This document shows positions 35,352 to 45,414 of a DNA stretch of 64,000 nucleotides, one piece after another (within the stretch, counting starts at the first letter, position 1; every line of letters begins with the position of its first letter). The stretch is from Mangrovicella endophytica. GTDB lineage: Bacteria; Pseudomonadota; Alphaproteobacteria; Rhizobiales; Rhizobiaceae. The notes under the pieces were generated by a model, which saw only the letters and a program-made list of their open reading frames with translations, was not told the DNA's origin and did not search any database. Made by a program: the position numbers and the translations under genes. The DNA lies in assembly GCF_002893625.1 (NCBI RefSeq), contig NZ_PKMZ01000002.1:124001-188000 (forward strand), in the 5' to 3' direction.

Positions 35352-35369
35352 CCGGCGGCGCGCCGCCGG
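35352..35369. repeat. 18-bp perfect palindrome after fliQ
   Basis: CCGGCGGCG followed directly by CGCCGCCGG, 13 bases after the fliQ stop. It is all G and C with no loop, so it is more likely a DNA-level or RNA-processing feature than a terminator. It is adjacent to the hairpin at 35395. Confidence 0.6.
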
Positions 35370-35394
35370 AGACGGACCTTCAGGCATCACCCAT

Positions 35395-35433
35395 GCGGCC
35401 CCGCCGGCTCTGTCGGCGGGGCCGCTGGCGTTT
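35395..35433. terminator. Strong hairpin between fliQ and flhA
   Basis: A perfect 12-bp GC stem, GCGGCCCCGCCG (35395-35406) with CGGCGGGGCCGC (35414-35425), and a 7-base loop, followed by TGGCGTTT. The T run is short, so termination may be partial. The 120 bases after it could hold an flhA promoter. Confidence 0.65.
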
Positions 35434-35553
35434 CGCCGACGCGTCTGGCGGCGCGGAAGACAGGCAGAGGCAATCTTCGTTTGCGAAGACCTGCCTGCAC
35501 AGCCGCGTTCCGACGCGGCCGCGCGACCGGCATGATGCCCTGAGGAGACGACC

Positions 35554-37656
35554 ATGGCCGTCGATCTGTTGAAGCCGCCCGCACTTGCCTCCGGCATGCC
35601 GAAGGAAACGGCCAAGCGCGACATCGGCTTTGCAGCCGGTATCGTCTTCATCCTGACGGTGCTGTTCGTCCCGATCCCGGCGATCATCATCGACCTTGGC
35701 CTGGCGCTCTCGATCGCGCTGTCGATCCTGATCCTGATGGTGGCGCTCTGGATCCAGAAGCCGCTGGAATTCTCGGCCTTTCCGACGGTCCTCCTGCTTG
35801 TCACCATGCTGCGCCTGTCGCTCAACATCGCGACGACGCGCGTCATCCTCTCGCATGGCGACGAGGGAGTCACGGCCGCCGGACACGTCATCGGCGGCTT
35901 CTCCAACTTCGTCATGGGCGGCGACTTCGTCATCGGCCTCGTGGTCTTCGCTATCCTCATCACCGTCAACTTCATGGTGATCACCAAGGGCGCGACCCGT
36001 ATCGCGGAAGTCGGCGCCCGCTTCACCCTCGACGCCATCCCCGGCAAGCAGATGGCGATCGACGCCGATCTCTCGGCCGGCCTCATCGACGAGAAGCAGG
36101 CGCAGATCCGCCGCCGCGAGCTCGAAGAGGAAAGCGCCTTCTTCGGCTCCATGGACGGTGCCTCGAAGTTCGTGCGCGGCGACGCCATCGCCGGCCTCAT
36201 CATCACCGCCGTCAACATCTTCGGCGGCATCATCATCGGCGTCACCCGCCATGGCATGAGCGCGGGCGATGCGGCCGACATCTTCACCAAGCTCTCCGTC
36301 GGCGACGGTCTGGTTTCGCAGATCCCGGCGCTGATCGTCTCGCTCGCCGCCGGCCTTCTGGTCTCCAAGGGCGGTATGCGCGGCGGCACGCAGACCGCAG
36401 TGCTTGGCCAGCTCGGCAACTATCCGCGCGCACTGTGGGTCGCCGCCGCGCTGCTCGGCGTCCTGGCGATCCTGCCGGGCCTGCCGGCGCTGCCGTTCCT
36501 CTCGCTTGCCATGATCATGGCCTTCGTCGCCTACACGGTCCCGAAGCAGCGGGCCGAGGAAGAGCGCGTGGTCGCGCTGAGGGAGAAGGAGGAGGCCGAG
36601 AAGGTCAAGGAAGCCGAGCGCGTGTCGGTGAAGGAGTCGCTGCGCATCGTCGAGATCGAGCTGGTCTTCGGCAAGCAGATGTCGGCCCATCTCCTGCTGC
36701 AGCGCGAGGAGCTTGCCCAGCGCGTCCAGAAGATGCGCCGCCGCTTCGCCGGCCGCTACGGCTTCGTCGTTCCCGAGATCAAGCTGTCCGATGACTTGTC
36801 GATCGAGCCGAAATCCTACGAGATCAAGATTCACGGCACGACCGTCGCCACGCAGTCGCTGCGGCTCGGCGAACTCCTGATCGTCCTCGGCGAGGCTGCC
36901 GCGCCGGACGTGCCGCACGACCTCACCAAGGAGCCGGCCTTCGGCCTGCGCGCCGCCTGGGTGTCGGAGACCTTCGCCTCGGAGGTCCGCCGCGAGGGCT
37001 TCGAACCGGTCGACACGCTGTCGATCCTCCTGACGCACCTCTCGGAGGTCATCCGCAACAACCTGGCGCAGCTTCTGTCCTACAAGGATATGCGCACGCT
37101 GCTGGACCGCCTGGAGCCGGAATACAAGCGGCTCACCGATGAGATCGTGCCGGCGCACATGTCCTATTCGGGTCTGCAGGCGGTGATGAAGCTGCTGCTC
37201 GCCGAGCGCGTTTCGGTCCGCAACCTCAACCTCATCCTGGAGGCCATCGCCGAGATCGCGCCGCATGCCCGCCGTTCCGAGCCGATCGTGGAGCATGTGC
37301 GCATGCGCATGGCCCAGCAGATCTGCGGCGATCTCCTGCATAACGGTCAGCTCGGCGTGCTGCGCCTCGGCAACCGCTGGGATCTGGCCTTCCACCAGGC
37401 GCTCAAGCGCGATGCCAAGGGCGATGTCGTGGAGTTCGACATCGATCCGCGGCTGGTCGAGGAGTTCGCGACCGAGGCGACGCGGGTCATCCGCGAGAAG
37501 ATGGACCAGGGCGAGAACTTCGTGCTCGTCGCGGCCCCGGACGCACGCCCCTATGTGCGGATGATGATCGAGCGCATCTTCGTCAACCTGCCGGTGCTGT
37601 CGCATCTGGAAATCGCGCGCGGTGTCGACATCAGGGCGCTCGGATCCATCTCCTGA
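35554..37656 (+). CDS. flhA: Flagellar export gate protein FlhA
   Basis: A 700-residue protein of normal length. Eight membrane segments lie in about residues 20-330. The FHIPEP-family signature is [20 protein letters not shown] (about 85-104), and [20 protein letters not shown] contains the conserved charged residues. The cytoplasmic domain (about 340-700) has [20 protein letters not shown] and [20 protein letters not shown]. It forms the nonameric ring that binds export chaperones and couples proton flow. It overlaps fliR by one base (TGATG). Confidence 0.97.
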   Translation: MAVDLLKPPALASGMPKETAKRDIGFAAGIVFILTVLFVPIPAIIIDLGLALSIALSILILMVALWIQKPLEFSAFPTVLLLVTMLRLSLNIATTRVILSHGDEGVTAAGHVIGGFSNFVMGGDFVIGLVVFAILITVNFMVITKGATRIAEVGARFTLDAIPGKQMAIDADLSAGLIDEKQAQIRRRELEEESAFFGSMDGASKFVRGDAIAGLIITAVNIFGGIIIGVTRHGMSAGDAADIFTKLSVGDGLVSQIPALIVSLAAGLLVSKGGMRGGTQTAVLGQLGNYPRALWVAAALLGVLAILPGLPALPFLSLAMIMAFVAYTVPKQRAEEERVVALREKEEAEKVKEAERVSVKESLRIVEIELVFGKQMSAHLLLQREELAQRVQKMRRRFAGRYGFVVPEIKLSDDLSIEPKSYEIKIHGTTVATQSLRLGELLIVLGEAAAPDVPHDLTKEPAFGLRAAWVSETFASEVRREGFEPVDTLSILLTHLSEVIRNNLAQLLSYKDMRTLLDRLEPEYKRLTDEIVPAHMSYSGLQAVMKLLLAERVSVRNLNLILEAIAEIAPHARRSEPIVEHVRMRMAQQICGDLLHNGQLGVLRLGNRWDLAFHQALKRDAKGDVVEFDIDPRLVEEFATEATRVIREKMDQGENFVLVAAPDARPYVRMMIERIFVNLPVLSHLEIARGVDIRALGSIS

Positions 37657-38411
37657 TGCCCGACTTTTCCAACAGCGTCCTCGCGATCTTCCTGATCTTC
37701 TGCCGCGTCGGCAGCTGCCTGATGCTGCTGCCGGGCTTCTCCTCCTCGCTGATCCCGATGCAGGTGCGGCTGTTCCTGGCCTTTGCTGTGTCGCTGGCCC
37801 TGTCGCCGGTGCTGCTGCCGACGCTCTTGCCGCTCGTCACCGTCGGATCGGACGCCGACAGGCTCGCGACGATCGCCTCCGAGATCCTGAACGGCCTCTT
37901 CATCGGCCTTCTCGGTCGCTGTTTCATGATCGCGCTGCAGTTCGGCGGGCACATCATCGCGCAGGGCATCGGCATGGGTCAGACGCTGGGTGTTGCGATG
38001 GAGGATGACGCCGGCGCCGATCCCGCTCTCGTCACGCTGGTGACGATGACGGCGACGGTGCTGATCTTCATCCTCAACCTGCATGCCGAGATCGCCAAGG
38101 CGCTGGTCGCCTCCTACTCCGCGATCCCGGTCGCCGGGGGCTTTGCGGTCCGCGCGAACCTTGCCTCCCTCGTAGACAACCTGTCGGAGTCCTTCCTGCT
38201 GTGCCTCAGGATCTCGAGCCCGTTCATCCTTTATGCCGTCATCGTCAACTTCGCGATCGGCCTCGCCAACAAGCTGACGCCGCAGATTCCTGTCTACTTC
38301 ATCTCGCTGCCCTTCGTGCTGGCGGGCGGGCTGGTCGTGTTCGGCTACTCCGTCGGCGACTTCCTGATCCTGTTCATGCAGGACTTCCAGAAGTGGGTGA
38401 TGCTGGGATGA
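37656..38411 (+). CDS. fliR: Flagellar export gate protein FliR
   Basis: A 251-residue protein with about six membrane segments. It starts SVLAIFLIFCRVGSCLMLLP (about 7-26), the FliR opening. FIGLLGRCFMIALQFGGHII and IVNFAIGLANKLTPQIPVYF are the conserved middle and late motifs. It completes the FliPQR channel. It is coupled to flhA upstream and overlaps the next small gene by 4 bases. Confidence 0.95.
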   Translation: MPDFSNSVLAIFLIFCRVGSCLMLLPGFSSSLIPMQVRLFLAFAVSLALSPVLLPTLLPLVTVGSDADRLATIASEILNGLFIGLLGRCFMIALQFGGHIIAQGIGMGQTLGVAMEDDAGADPALVTLVTMTATVLIFILNLHAEIAKALVASYSAIPVAGGFAVRANLASLVDNLSESFLLCLRISSPFILYAVIVNFAIGLANKLTPQIPVYFISLPFVLAGGLVVFGYSVGDFLILFMQDFQKWVMLG

Positions 38412-38803
38412 GCGTCGATCCCACACGGAGCAAGCGGCTCAAGCGCCTCCTGAAGGTGCAGCAGCAGAAGCGCACGCTGCAGGAATGGCGTCTCGCCACG
38501 CTGCAGCGCGAGCGTAGCGACCTTGATCAGCAGGAGGTCGAGATCGTCGAATCGCTCGGCGAGCAGTCGATCCTGCAAGGCCTCTTCCTCGACACCAAGG
38601 TGCGGGCACTCCGCCGCAACACGCAGGACAAGACCCGCAACGCCGAGGCGCAGCACACGACGTCGAAGCGGCTGGAGGCGGAACGCCGGCGCGAGAAGCA
38701 GGTCGAGCGCGCCAAGGCGGAAGCGGTGCGCGAGGATGCCGGCGTGTCGGCGCAGAAGGATCTCGCCTCGGCTCTCGACACGTTTCTGTCGCGCCTGCGC
38801 TGA
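38408..38803 (+). CDS. Small charged coiled-coil protein, FliJ-like candidate
   Basis: A 131-residue, very hydrophilic, almost wholly helical protein rich in R, K, E and Q (RLKRLLKVQQQKRTLQEWRL, TSKRLEAERRREKQVERAKA). The length and the two-helix coiled coil are what FliJ, the FliI-associated export chaperone, looks like, and no other FliJ candidate was seen near fliI or fliH. Sequence alone does not prove it; YscO-type proteins look the same. The ATG at 38408 overlaps the fliR stop by 4 bases, so it is translated with the gate genes. Confidence 0.6.
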   Translation: MSVDPTRSKRLKRLLKVQQQKRTLQEWRLATLQRERSDLDQQEVEIVESLGEQSILQGLFLDTKVRALRRNTQDKTRNAEAQHTTSKRLEAERRREKQVERAKAEAVREDAGVSAQKDLASALDTFLSRLR

Positions 38804-38917
38804 CAGTTGCGCCGCGTGCGCTCGAGGGTGAGGGCAGGGTGCCTGGCGTCATCACGCAAGCTTCGAATAAGTCGCCCACCCTACAAAGGTCATCAACGCT
38901 GAACGAGGGCAGAAGCC

Positions 38918-39505
38918 ATGGATGTGTCGCTGTCGACAAGCCTTGCGCCGGACCGTCGGCGCGTCGCCGGACCGGACATTTCGCAACGTACCGGCTCGGT
39001 CGGGCGTGCGGTGGAGGCGAAGGAAGCCGGTGTCGGATCGGCCGCCTTCACGCGGGTGCTGGACGAACAGGCCGTGGCGAGCGCCGAGGGCGTGACGGGC
39101 ACGCAGGATGTCACCGAGGGTGCTCCGGCGGCGGCAGCGTCATCGTCGCAGCCGCTGCAGATCGTCAAGCACCAGACCGGCCAGCGCTCGCCGTATGAAA
39201 AGTTCGAGGGCTTCGTCCTTCGCACCTTCGTGGAATCGATGCTGCCCTCGGACAAGGACGGTTATTTCGGCACCGGCACCGCGGGCAACATCTACCGCTC
39301 CATGCTCGCCGAGCAGATCGGCGACCAGATGGCCAAGGATGGCGGCATCGGCATCGCCGCAATGCTGCAGAAGGCCCGCGAGGGCAAGGTGGACGGCGCG
39401 GCGGGCTCCGCCGGCGCCCATCTCGGCGGCTCGTTGAAGGCCGCTACGAACGATCTTCAGGCACTTCAGGGCCTGGCAGGACTCCAGGACAAAGGGAGAA
39501 GTTGA
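38918..39505 (+). CDS. flgJ: FlgJ-type rod-binding protein without muramidase domain
   Basis: A 195-residue protein. A variable N-terminal third (about 1-85) is followed by the Rod-binding domain, FEGFVLRTFVESMLPSDKDG and GNIYRSMLAEQIGDQMAKDG (about 93-150), with a glycine/alanine-rich end. Enteric FlgJ adds a C-terminal muramidase of about 150 residues that is absent here, as in most alphaproteobacteria, where a separate lytic transglycosylase opens the cell wall. The ATG has GAGGGCAG upstream. It ends directly before the FlgN-like gene (TGAGTG). Confidence 0.88.
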   Translation: MDVSLSTSLAPDRRRVAGPDISQRTGSVGRAVEAKEAGVGSAAFTRVLDEQAVASAEGVTGTQDVTEGAPAAAASSSQPLQIVKHQTGQRSPYEKFEGFVLRTFVESMLPSDKDGYFGTGTAGNIYRSMLAEQIGDQMAKDGGIGIAAMLQKAREGKVDGAAGSAGAHLGGSLKAATNDLQALQGLAGLQDKGRS

Positions 39506-39859
39506 GTGGAACCCAACCTCATTCAGGCGATCGGCCGGCTTGAAGCCGTGCTCGCGATGGAGACCGGTGCCCTGAAGGCCGGTGAGCCTTTCAGCCTGGC
39601 CGAGGCCAGCGGGCGCAAGAACCAGAGCCTGCTCGAACTGTCGCGGATGGCGCGCGGGCTGAAGGCGGATTCCATCTCGCCCGAACTGACGCTGCGCCTG
39701 CAGGGACTGCGCCAGCAGCTCGACGACAACCAGCGCACGCTGAAGCTCCATGTCGAGGCGAGCGAAGAGATCGCCGGCGTGATCGCCAGCAGCATCAAGC
39801 ACGCTGAATCCGACGGCACCTACGGCGACGCCGTGAAGCAGATCAAACGCGCCAGATGA
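39506..39859 (+). CDS. FlgN-like export chaperone candidate
   Basis: A 117-residue helical protein starting with GTG directly after the flgJ stop; AGGGAGAAG lies just upstream. Three helices are evident (LIQAIGRLEAVLAMETGALK, NQSLLELSRMARGL, LRQQLDDNQRTLKLHVEASE). Length, the early ALEAE-like helix and the NQRTL segment resemble FlgN family chaperones for FlgK and FlgL. The assignment is moderate because FlgN proteins diverge strongly. It overlaps the next gene by 4 bases. Confidence 0.65.
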   Translation: MEPNLIQAIGRLEAVLAMETGALKAGEPFSLAEASGRKNQSLLELSRMARGLKADSISPELTLRLQGLRQQLDDNQRTLKLHVEASEEIAGVIASSIKHAESDGTYGDAVKQIKRAR

Positions 39860-40314
39860 TCAAGATCGTCGCCATCGGAATCTGGGTCTGCATCGTGTCG
39901 CTGGGGTCCAGCTACATGATGGCGTCCTTCAGCGCGCCGCATGCCAAGGAAACCGAGGCGGCGTCCTATTTCGACGGGCTCGACTACAAGAAGGTCGACC
40001 CGATCACCGTCCCGATCATCGCGGACAACGAGGTGAAGGGCTACATCCTTGCCCGCTTCATCTACACGATCGACGGCAAGGCGGCGGCGAGCCTCGCCGT
40101 GCCGCCGGACCCGTTCATTCTCGACGAGGCCTTCCGCGCGATCTATTCGACGGTCGGCTTCGACTTCCAGCGGCCCGAGCGCTACGACATCGCCAAGCTG
40201 ACGAAGTCGATCAAGGAAGCGATCAACGCCAGGTACAAGACGGCGCTGCTCGACGACGTCCTGGTCGAGCAGTTCGACTATATCGACAAGCGCGACGTGC
40301 AGCGGCAGGGCTGA
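39856..40314 (+). CDS. Single-pass membrane protein, possible second FliL-like protein
   Basis: A 152-residue protein with an N-terminal membrane helix (IKIVAIGIWVCIVSLGSSYM, residues 2-21) and a periplasmic domain. The domain begins near VDPITVPII, has the strand GYILARFIYTIDGKAAASLA, and ends with a helix and a strand (INARYKTALLDDVLVEQFDY). Order and lengths resemble the FliL/stomatin-like fold, but key FliL phrases are absent and the match is only by pattern. It overlaps the FlgN-like gene by 4 bases and ends this flagellar operon. Confidence 0.6.
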   Translation: MIKIVAIGIWVCIVSLGSSYMMASFSAPHAKETEAASYFDGLDYKKVDPITVPIIADNEVKGYILARFIYTIDGKAAASLAVPPDPFILDEAFRAIYSTVGFDFQRPERYDIAKLTKSIKEAINARYKTALLDDVLVEQFDYIDKRDVQRQG

Positions 40315-40420
40315 GCCCCGCCGCTAGAGCCGCCGCCGTCGGCGAGCGCGGCACGCCAGAAAGCCGGCTGGCGGAGAAGGGGCGTTGCAGCCCTCAGACT
40401 GACCGCCTCGAAGGCCGAGA

Positions 40421-40741
40421 TCAGCGCTCGACGGCGTAATAGCGGCCTGACACGCGCGCCAGCTCCGCAGCCTCCGGTACTTCCCGCAATCCGGTGAAGC
40501 AGGCGCCGGCCTCCGAGCCTGCGCTCCAGACGAGCCGGGCCGGCTGCATCACCCCCTCGACCTCGTCGAGCAGGCTGAAATGCTCCGGCCGCGCCGTATC
40601 GTCGAAGAAGCGCAGGCGTGCGCCGCGCGTCGAGCGGTCGATGATGGCGCAATCGGCCAGAAAACCGCCCTCGTTCGAGACCAGCTTGCCCGGGCGCAGC
40701 CGCGTCCGCAGTCGGGGATAGAGGCGACTGTCGCCGTCCAT
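40421..40741 (-). CDS. PilZ-domain protein, likely c-di-GMP receptor
   Basis: A 106-residue protein that is essentially a single PilZ domain. An arginine-rich start (RLYPRLRTRLR) supplies the RxxxR motif. About 30 residues later comes CAIIDRSTRGARLRFFDD, matching the D/NxSxxG motif that grips cyclic di-GMP. It resembles the short PilZ proteins that lower motility in alphaproteobacteria. It is transcribed towards the flagellar operon and divergently from the membrane protein at 40991. A regulatory link to the motor is inference. Confidence 0.8.
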   Translation of the reverse strand: MDGDSRLYPRLRTRLRPGKLVSNEGGFLADCAIIDRSTRGARLRFFDDTARPEHFSLLDEVEGVMQPARLVWSAGSEAGACFTGLREVPEAAELARVSGRYYAVER

Positions 40742-40990
40742 GGCAGCCCTTCCTTACGCTTGACCACGACCACCTGGCCGCTCGAGGCCGAGCATGCCAC
40801 CACCGGCCGCCCGCGTGTAGAGCGTTCAGCAAGGCTTAACCATAAGGCAAGAATTAAGCTTAACCCGTAACCCTATCCGGCTGCGCTATCGAGCGGAATC
40901 AAGCGGTTAGCGTCTGCGCGGCGGGATCGGTTCTAGGCGGGTGTTAGGGTTCGCCCTGTAGCTCTAGAGGCTCTGTGACGGAGCCTTGCG

Positions 40991-41518
40991 ATGACGACCC
41001 TGCAACCGGCGATGGACGCTGCCCCGGCGGACGACTTCAAGGGCTATGTCGGCGATCCCGACATCGTTGCGCCCACGATCAAGGTGCGTCGGCGCCGGCG
41101 TTTCAACAGTGACCCCATCCTGCATGTTGCAGTGGGCATGCTGCTGGTGACCTCGGTCGCCTTCTTCGTCACGGTGCTGCGCATCTCACATGCCGACCCC
41201 ACCTATTTCGACAGGCTGCTGACCGCCGATCTCACCGAGCCGCTCGATCCGATGATCACCGGCACGGCCACCAAGGGCGACGACGACGGCGCGCTGCCGG
41301 TGCCCGTGGTGACGCGCGCGCAGGAGCCGAAGCCGAGCGACTTCCAGATCGTCATGGTGTTCGATGGCGAGGCGCTTCTGGCAACGGGTGAGGAGCTGTT
41401 CCGCGTCAAGGTCGGCTCGGTCCTGCCAGGGCTCGGAACGGTGCTGGAGATTCACCAGAAGGGCGATGGCGGCACGATCGTGACGTCGAATGCGACGCTG
41501 AGCGGCGCCGGCGCCTGA
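40991..41518 (+). CDS. Single-pass inner-membrane protein of unknown function
   Basis: A 175-residue protein. A cytoplasmic N-terminus ending in an arginine cluster (VRRRRRF, about 33-39) is followed by one membrane helix (HVAVGMLLVTSVAFFVTVLR, about 45-64) and a periplasmic part. The end, ELFRVKVGSVLPGLGTVLEI (about 136-155), has the xVGxxLPGxGxVxxI rhythm seen in PilP/GspC-type periplasmic domains, but this may be chance. I do not recognise the family. It lies at the edge of the flagellar locus with its own upstream region (40742-40990). Confidence 0.65.
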   Translation: MTTLQPAMDAAPADDFKGYVGDPDIVAPTIKVRRRRRFNSDPILHVAVGMLLVTSVAFFVTVLRISHADPTYFDRLLTADLTEPLDPMITGTATKGDDDGALPVPVVTRAQEPKPSDFQIVMVFDGEALLATGEELFRVKVGSVLPGLGTVLEIHQKGDGGTIVTSNATLSGAGA

Positions 41519-41612
41519 CGCGTCGTAGTCACCGCGGCCGTCTGAAGGCGAGGGGCGCTGAGGTCAGCGGCAACGCTGAGCCGCCGGCAGGGGAACGAGC
41601 GCCGGAAAGCCT

Positions 41613-41924
41613 CTACTTCTTTTCCAGGAGGATCTGCCCTTCCTTGGCGAGGCGGCCCTTCAGCTTGTCGGCAATCGCCGCCAGGAAGGCCGGCAGATCG
41701 ACTTCCAGGTGGACGCTGTCGTCGAGAACGTCAAGACGTCCCGTCACCGACTGGCCCATCACCCGGGCGCGGAAGTCGAGCCGGTCGCCGCTCCAGCTGT
41801 CCTCGAACTTCACCATGCCGCCGAGGATCTCCTGGCGCACCTTGGCAAATCCCGTGTCGATGCGAGCGCGCGCAGTCTCGCGCGTCAGCTTGTGCGGGAT
41901 ATCGACGGTGATCGTCTCGGCCAT
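41613..41924 (-). CDS. Polyhydroxyalkanoic acid system family protein
   Basis: A 103-residue protein starting MAETITVDIPHKLTRETARA, the opening of the PHA_gran_rgn family (about 90-100 residues). FEDSWSGDRLDFRARVMGQS and VHLEVDLPAFLAAIADKLKG are the two conserved blocks. These small proteins were named from genes near PHA granule loci but are widespread and their role is unclear. No PHA synthase is in the window. It converges with the gene at 40991; a small TCAGCG/CGCTGA hairpin at 41564-41579 lies between them. Confidence 0.85.
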   Translation of the reverse strand: MAETITVDIPHKLTRETARARIDTGFAKVRQEILGGMVKFEDSWSGDRLDFRARVMGQSVTGRLDVLDDSVHLEVDLPAFLAAIADKLKGRLAKEGQILLEKK

Positions 41925-42044
41925 GGTGATTCTCCGTGTCGCTTGCGCTCATATGGAAAGCCATCGATGCCGCATCAATACGGAAAAAAGGGGCGACGCC
42001 GTGTGGCGCCGCCCCTTGATGAAGCTCGGATGTGAAGCCGTCGA

Positions 42045-43526
<1,482 letters not shown>

Positions 43527-43792
43527 ATTATGCCTTCGGGATTGCGAGCAGGGCTCGCTGATATGCCGATCGTCTTCGCGCTGGCGGACGGTTCGGCGGG
43601 CCGTGTCGGAAATGGAACCCGCTGCCTTGCTGCAGCGAGCCGGTCCGATGACGCTTGGCGATGATCCTGAAGGGTCAGGAGAAAAGCTGGCGCTGCGCGA
43701 TCACGGCGTGATGGCGCTCATATCGGCTCTAAACGGCGCCGCGTCAAGTCGCGCGGCCGCGCACGGCCACGCGCCAGGCGCAGGTCTGCTCC

Positions 43793-44953
43793 TCACTCGA
43801 AGTAGGAGTAGACGTATTCCTGCATGCGCTGCATCAGGCCGGCTTCCTCCACGGCGGCCGTGGTGGCGAGCTTGACGCTGCGGACGGCCTCGCCGTTGCG
43901 GATGATCGCGACCTCGCCGAATTCAGTGCCGGCCGCCACCGGTGCCGGCAGCGCGCCGCTGAAGGACGCCGCCTTCTCGTACTCGTTGCCGCCGCCTTTC
44001 GGCGCGAGGACGCGGACCTCTTCCTTGGCGGCCAGCGGCACGCTCTTGACGACGCCGCCCTCGACCTTGGCCTCACCGAAAACCTCGCCCGGCTTGACGA
44101 GGACGATCTCCTCGAAGCCCGCCAGGCCGAAATTCATCAGCTTGCTGGCCTCCTCGGCGCGTTCCTTCACTGTCTTCATCCCGGCAACCGCGAGGATGAT
44201 GCGGCGTCCGTCGCGCTCGGCGGAGGCGACAAGGCCGTAGCCGGCCTCCGAGGTATGCCCGGTCTTCAGCCCGTCGGCGCCGAGCGCCAGCAGCGGATTG
44301 CGGTTGTGCTGCTTGATGCCGTTGAAGGTGAACTCCTCCTCGCTGAAGAGGTGGTAGAACTCCGGATGCTCGTGGATCAGGTAGTTGGCGAGGATCGCGA
44401 GATCGCGGACGGTCATGTGCTGCTGCGGGTCGGGCAGCCCATGCGGGTTCATGAAATGGGAGTGGGTGAGGCCGATCTCCTTCGCGCGCCGGTTCATCAT
44501 GTCGGCGAAGGCCTCGACGCTGCCGGCGATTCCTTCCGCTGCCGCGATGGTCGCGTCATTGCCGGACTGGATGATGATGCCCTTGATGAGATCGTCGACC
44601 GAGACCTGCGAGTTCAGCGGCAGGAACATGGTGGAGCTGCCCGAGGCGGCTCCGCCGGTGCGCCAGGCGTTTTCCGAGACGAAGAACTGGTCCTCCAGCT
44701 TCAGCTTGCCGGCCTTCAGCTGATCGAAGATCACCGCCAGGGTCATCAGCTTCAGCATGGAAGCCGGCGGCATCTCGGTATCGGGTTCCTTCTCGAAGAG
44801 GACGGTGCCGGTGCCGTAGTCCATCAGGAAGGCTCTGGGCGCGCTCGTCTCGAAGGCTGACGCTGCCGGCGCAGCGAGGCTCGCTGCCGCCAACAGGACG
44901 GCGCCGACCGTCAGCCGGGCGAGGGCTTTGAGCCTGTGCGGCAGTTCGATCAT
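43793..44953 (-). CDS. D-alanyl-D-alanine carboxypeptidase (DacF/PBP5-6 type)
   Basis: 386 residues from the ATG at 44953, which has AAGGACGG upstream; a longer start would spoil the signal peptide. The signal peptide ends near residue 33 (APAASA). S11-family catalytic motifs are S65-M-L-K68, S130-G-N132 and K230-T-G232. The C-terminal PBP5_C domain (about 285-365) precedes a final amphipathic helix (LMQRMQEYVYSYFE) that would hold it to the inner membrane. It trims pentapeptides in peptidoglycan. No neighbour shares its pathway. Confidence 0.95.
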   Translation of the reverse strand: MIELPHRLKALARLTVGAVLLAAASLAAPAASAFETSAPRAFLMDYGTGTVLFEKEPDTEMPPASMLKLMTLAVIFDQLKAGKLKLEDQFFVSENAWRTGGAASGSSTMFLPLNSQVSVDDLIKGIIIQSGNDATIAAAEGIAGSVEAFADMMNRRAKEIGLTHSHFMNPHGLPDPQQHMTVRDLAILANYLIHEHPEFYHLFSEEEFTFNGIKQHNRNPLLALGADGLKTGHTSEAGYGLVASAERDGRRIILAVAGMKTVKERAEEASKLMNFGLAGFEEIVLVKPGEVFGEAKVEGGVVKSVPLAAKEEVRVLAPKGGGNEYEKAASFSGALPAPVAAGTEFGEVAIIRNGEAVRSVKLATTAAVEEAGLMQRMQEYVYSYFE

Positions 44954-45165
44954 GGGTTCCGTCCTTGCTTCATGCCAGAAAATTGCCAGAGGCACGCTGC
45001 AACAGGAAGGTTGCCCGAGGCTTGGCGGGCCAGCGGCAGATATGCAATCCTCCGCCAGAAGGTACGCCCCCAGCGGCGTTACCGTCTACGCGTTCCGCTG
45101 CCGGCGACGCGGCATATCGCGGCAAAATTCGTCTTCGAACACCGCATCACAGCTGGAGAGGCCCC

Positions 45166-45402
45166 ATGTCGACCTTGCGTGTTTCCCTGCCGGCTCCCAT
45201 GCAGGCGTGGGTCGATCAGCAAACCGAAAGCGGCCGCTATGAGGATGGCGGGGACTATGTCCGCGACCTGATCCGGCGGGACCAGGAACGCGCAAGCAAG
45301 ATAGCGGCGATGCAGAACAGGATCGACGAGGGTCTGGCAAGTGGCATCAGCGACCGGACTGTCGCTGAAATAGCGTCGGACGTTCGCGCATCGCTCGGAT
45401 AA
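45166..45402 (+). CDS. parD: ParD-type antitoxin
   Basis: A 78-residue protein. STLRVSLPAPMQAWVDQQTE is the ribbon-helix-helix DNA-binding opening of ParD/CopG antitoxins, followed by DYVRDLIRRDQER. The acidic/helical C-terminus covers the toxin. The ATG at 45166 has GGAGAGG upstream. It lies 12 bases before parE and likely represses the pair through its own promoter in 44954-45165. Confidence 0.9.
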   Translation: MSTLRVSLPAPMQAWVDQQTESGRYEDGGDYVRDLIRRDQERASKIAAMQNRIDEGLASGISDRTVAEIASDVRASLG

Positions 45403-45414
45403 AGCCGAAGGATC

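Noticed and set aside
35380-37605. A 741-codon minus-strand frame opposite flhA
   Set aside because: FlhA on the plus strand is full length and conserved; the antisense product is histidine/aspartate/glutamine-rich with no recognisable fold.
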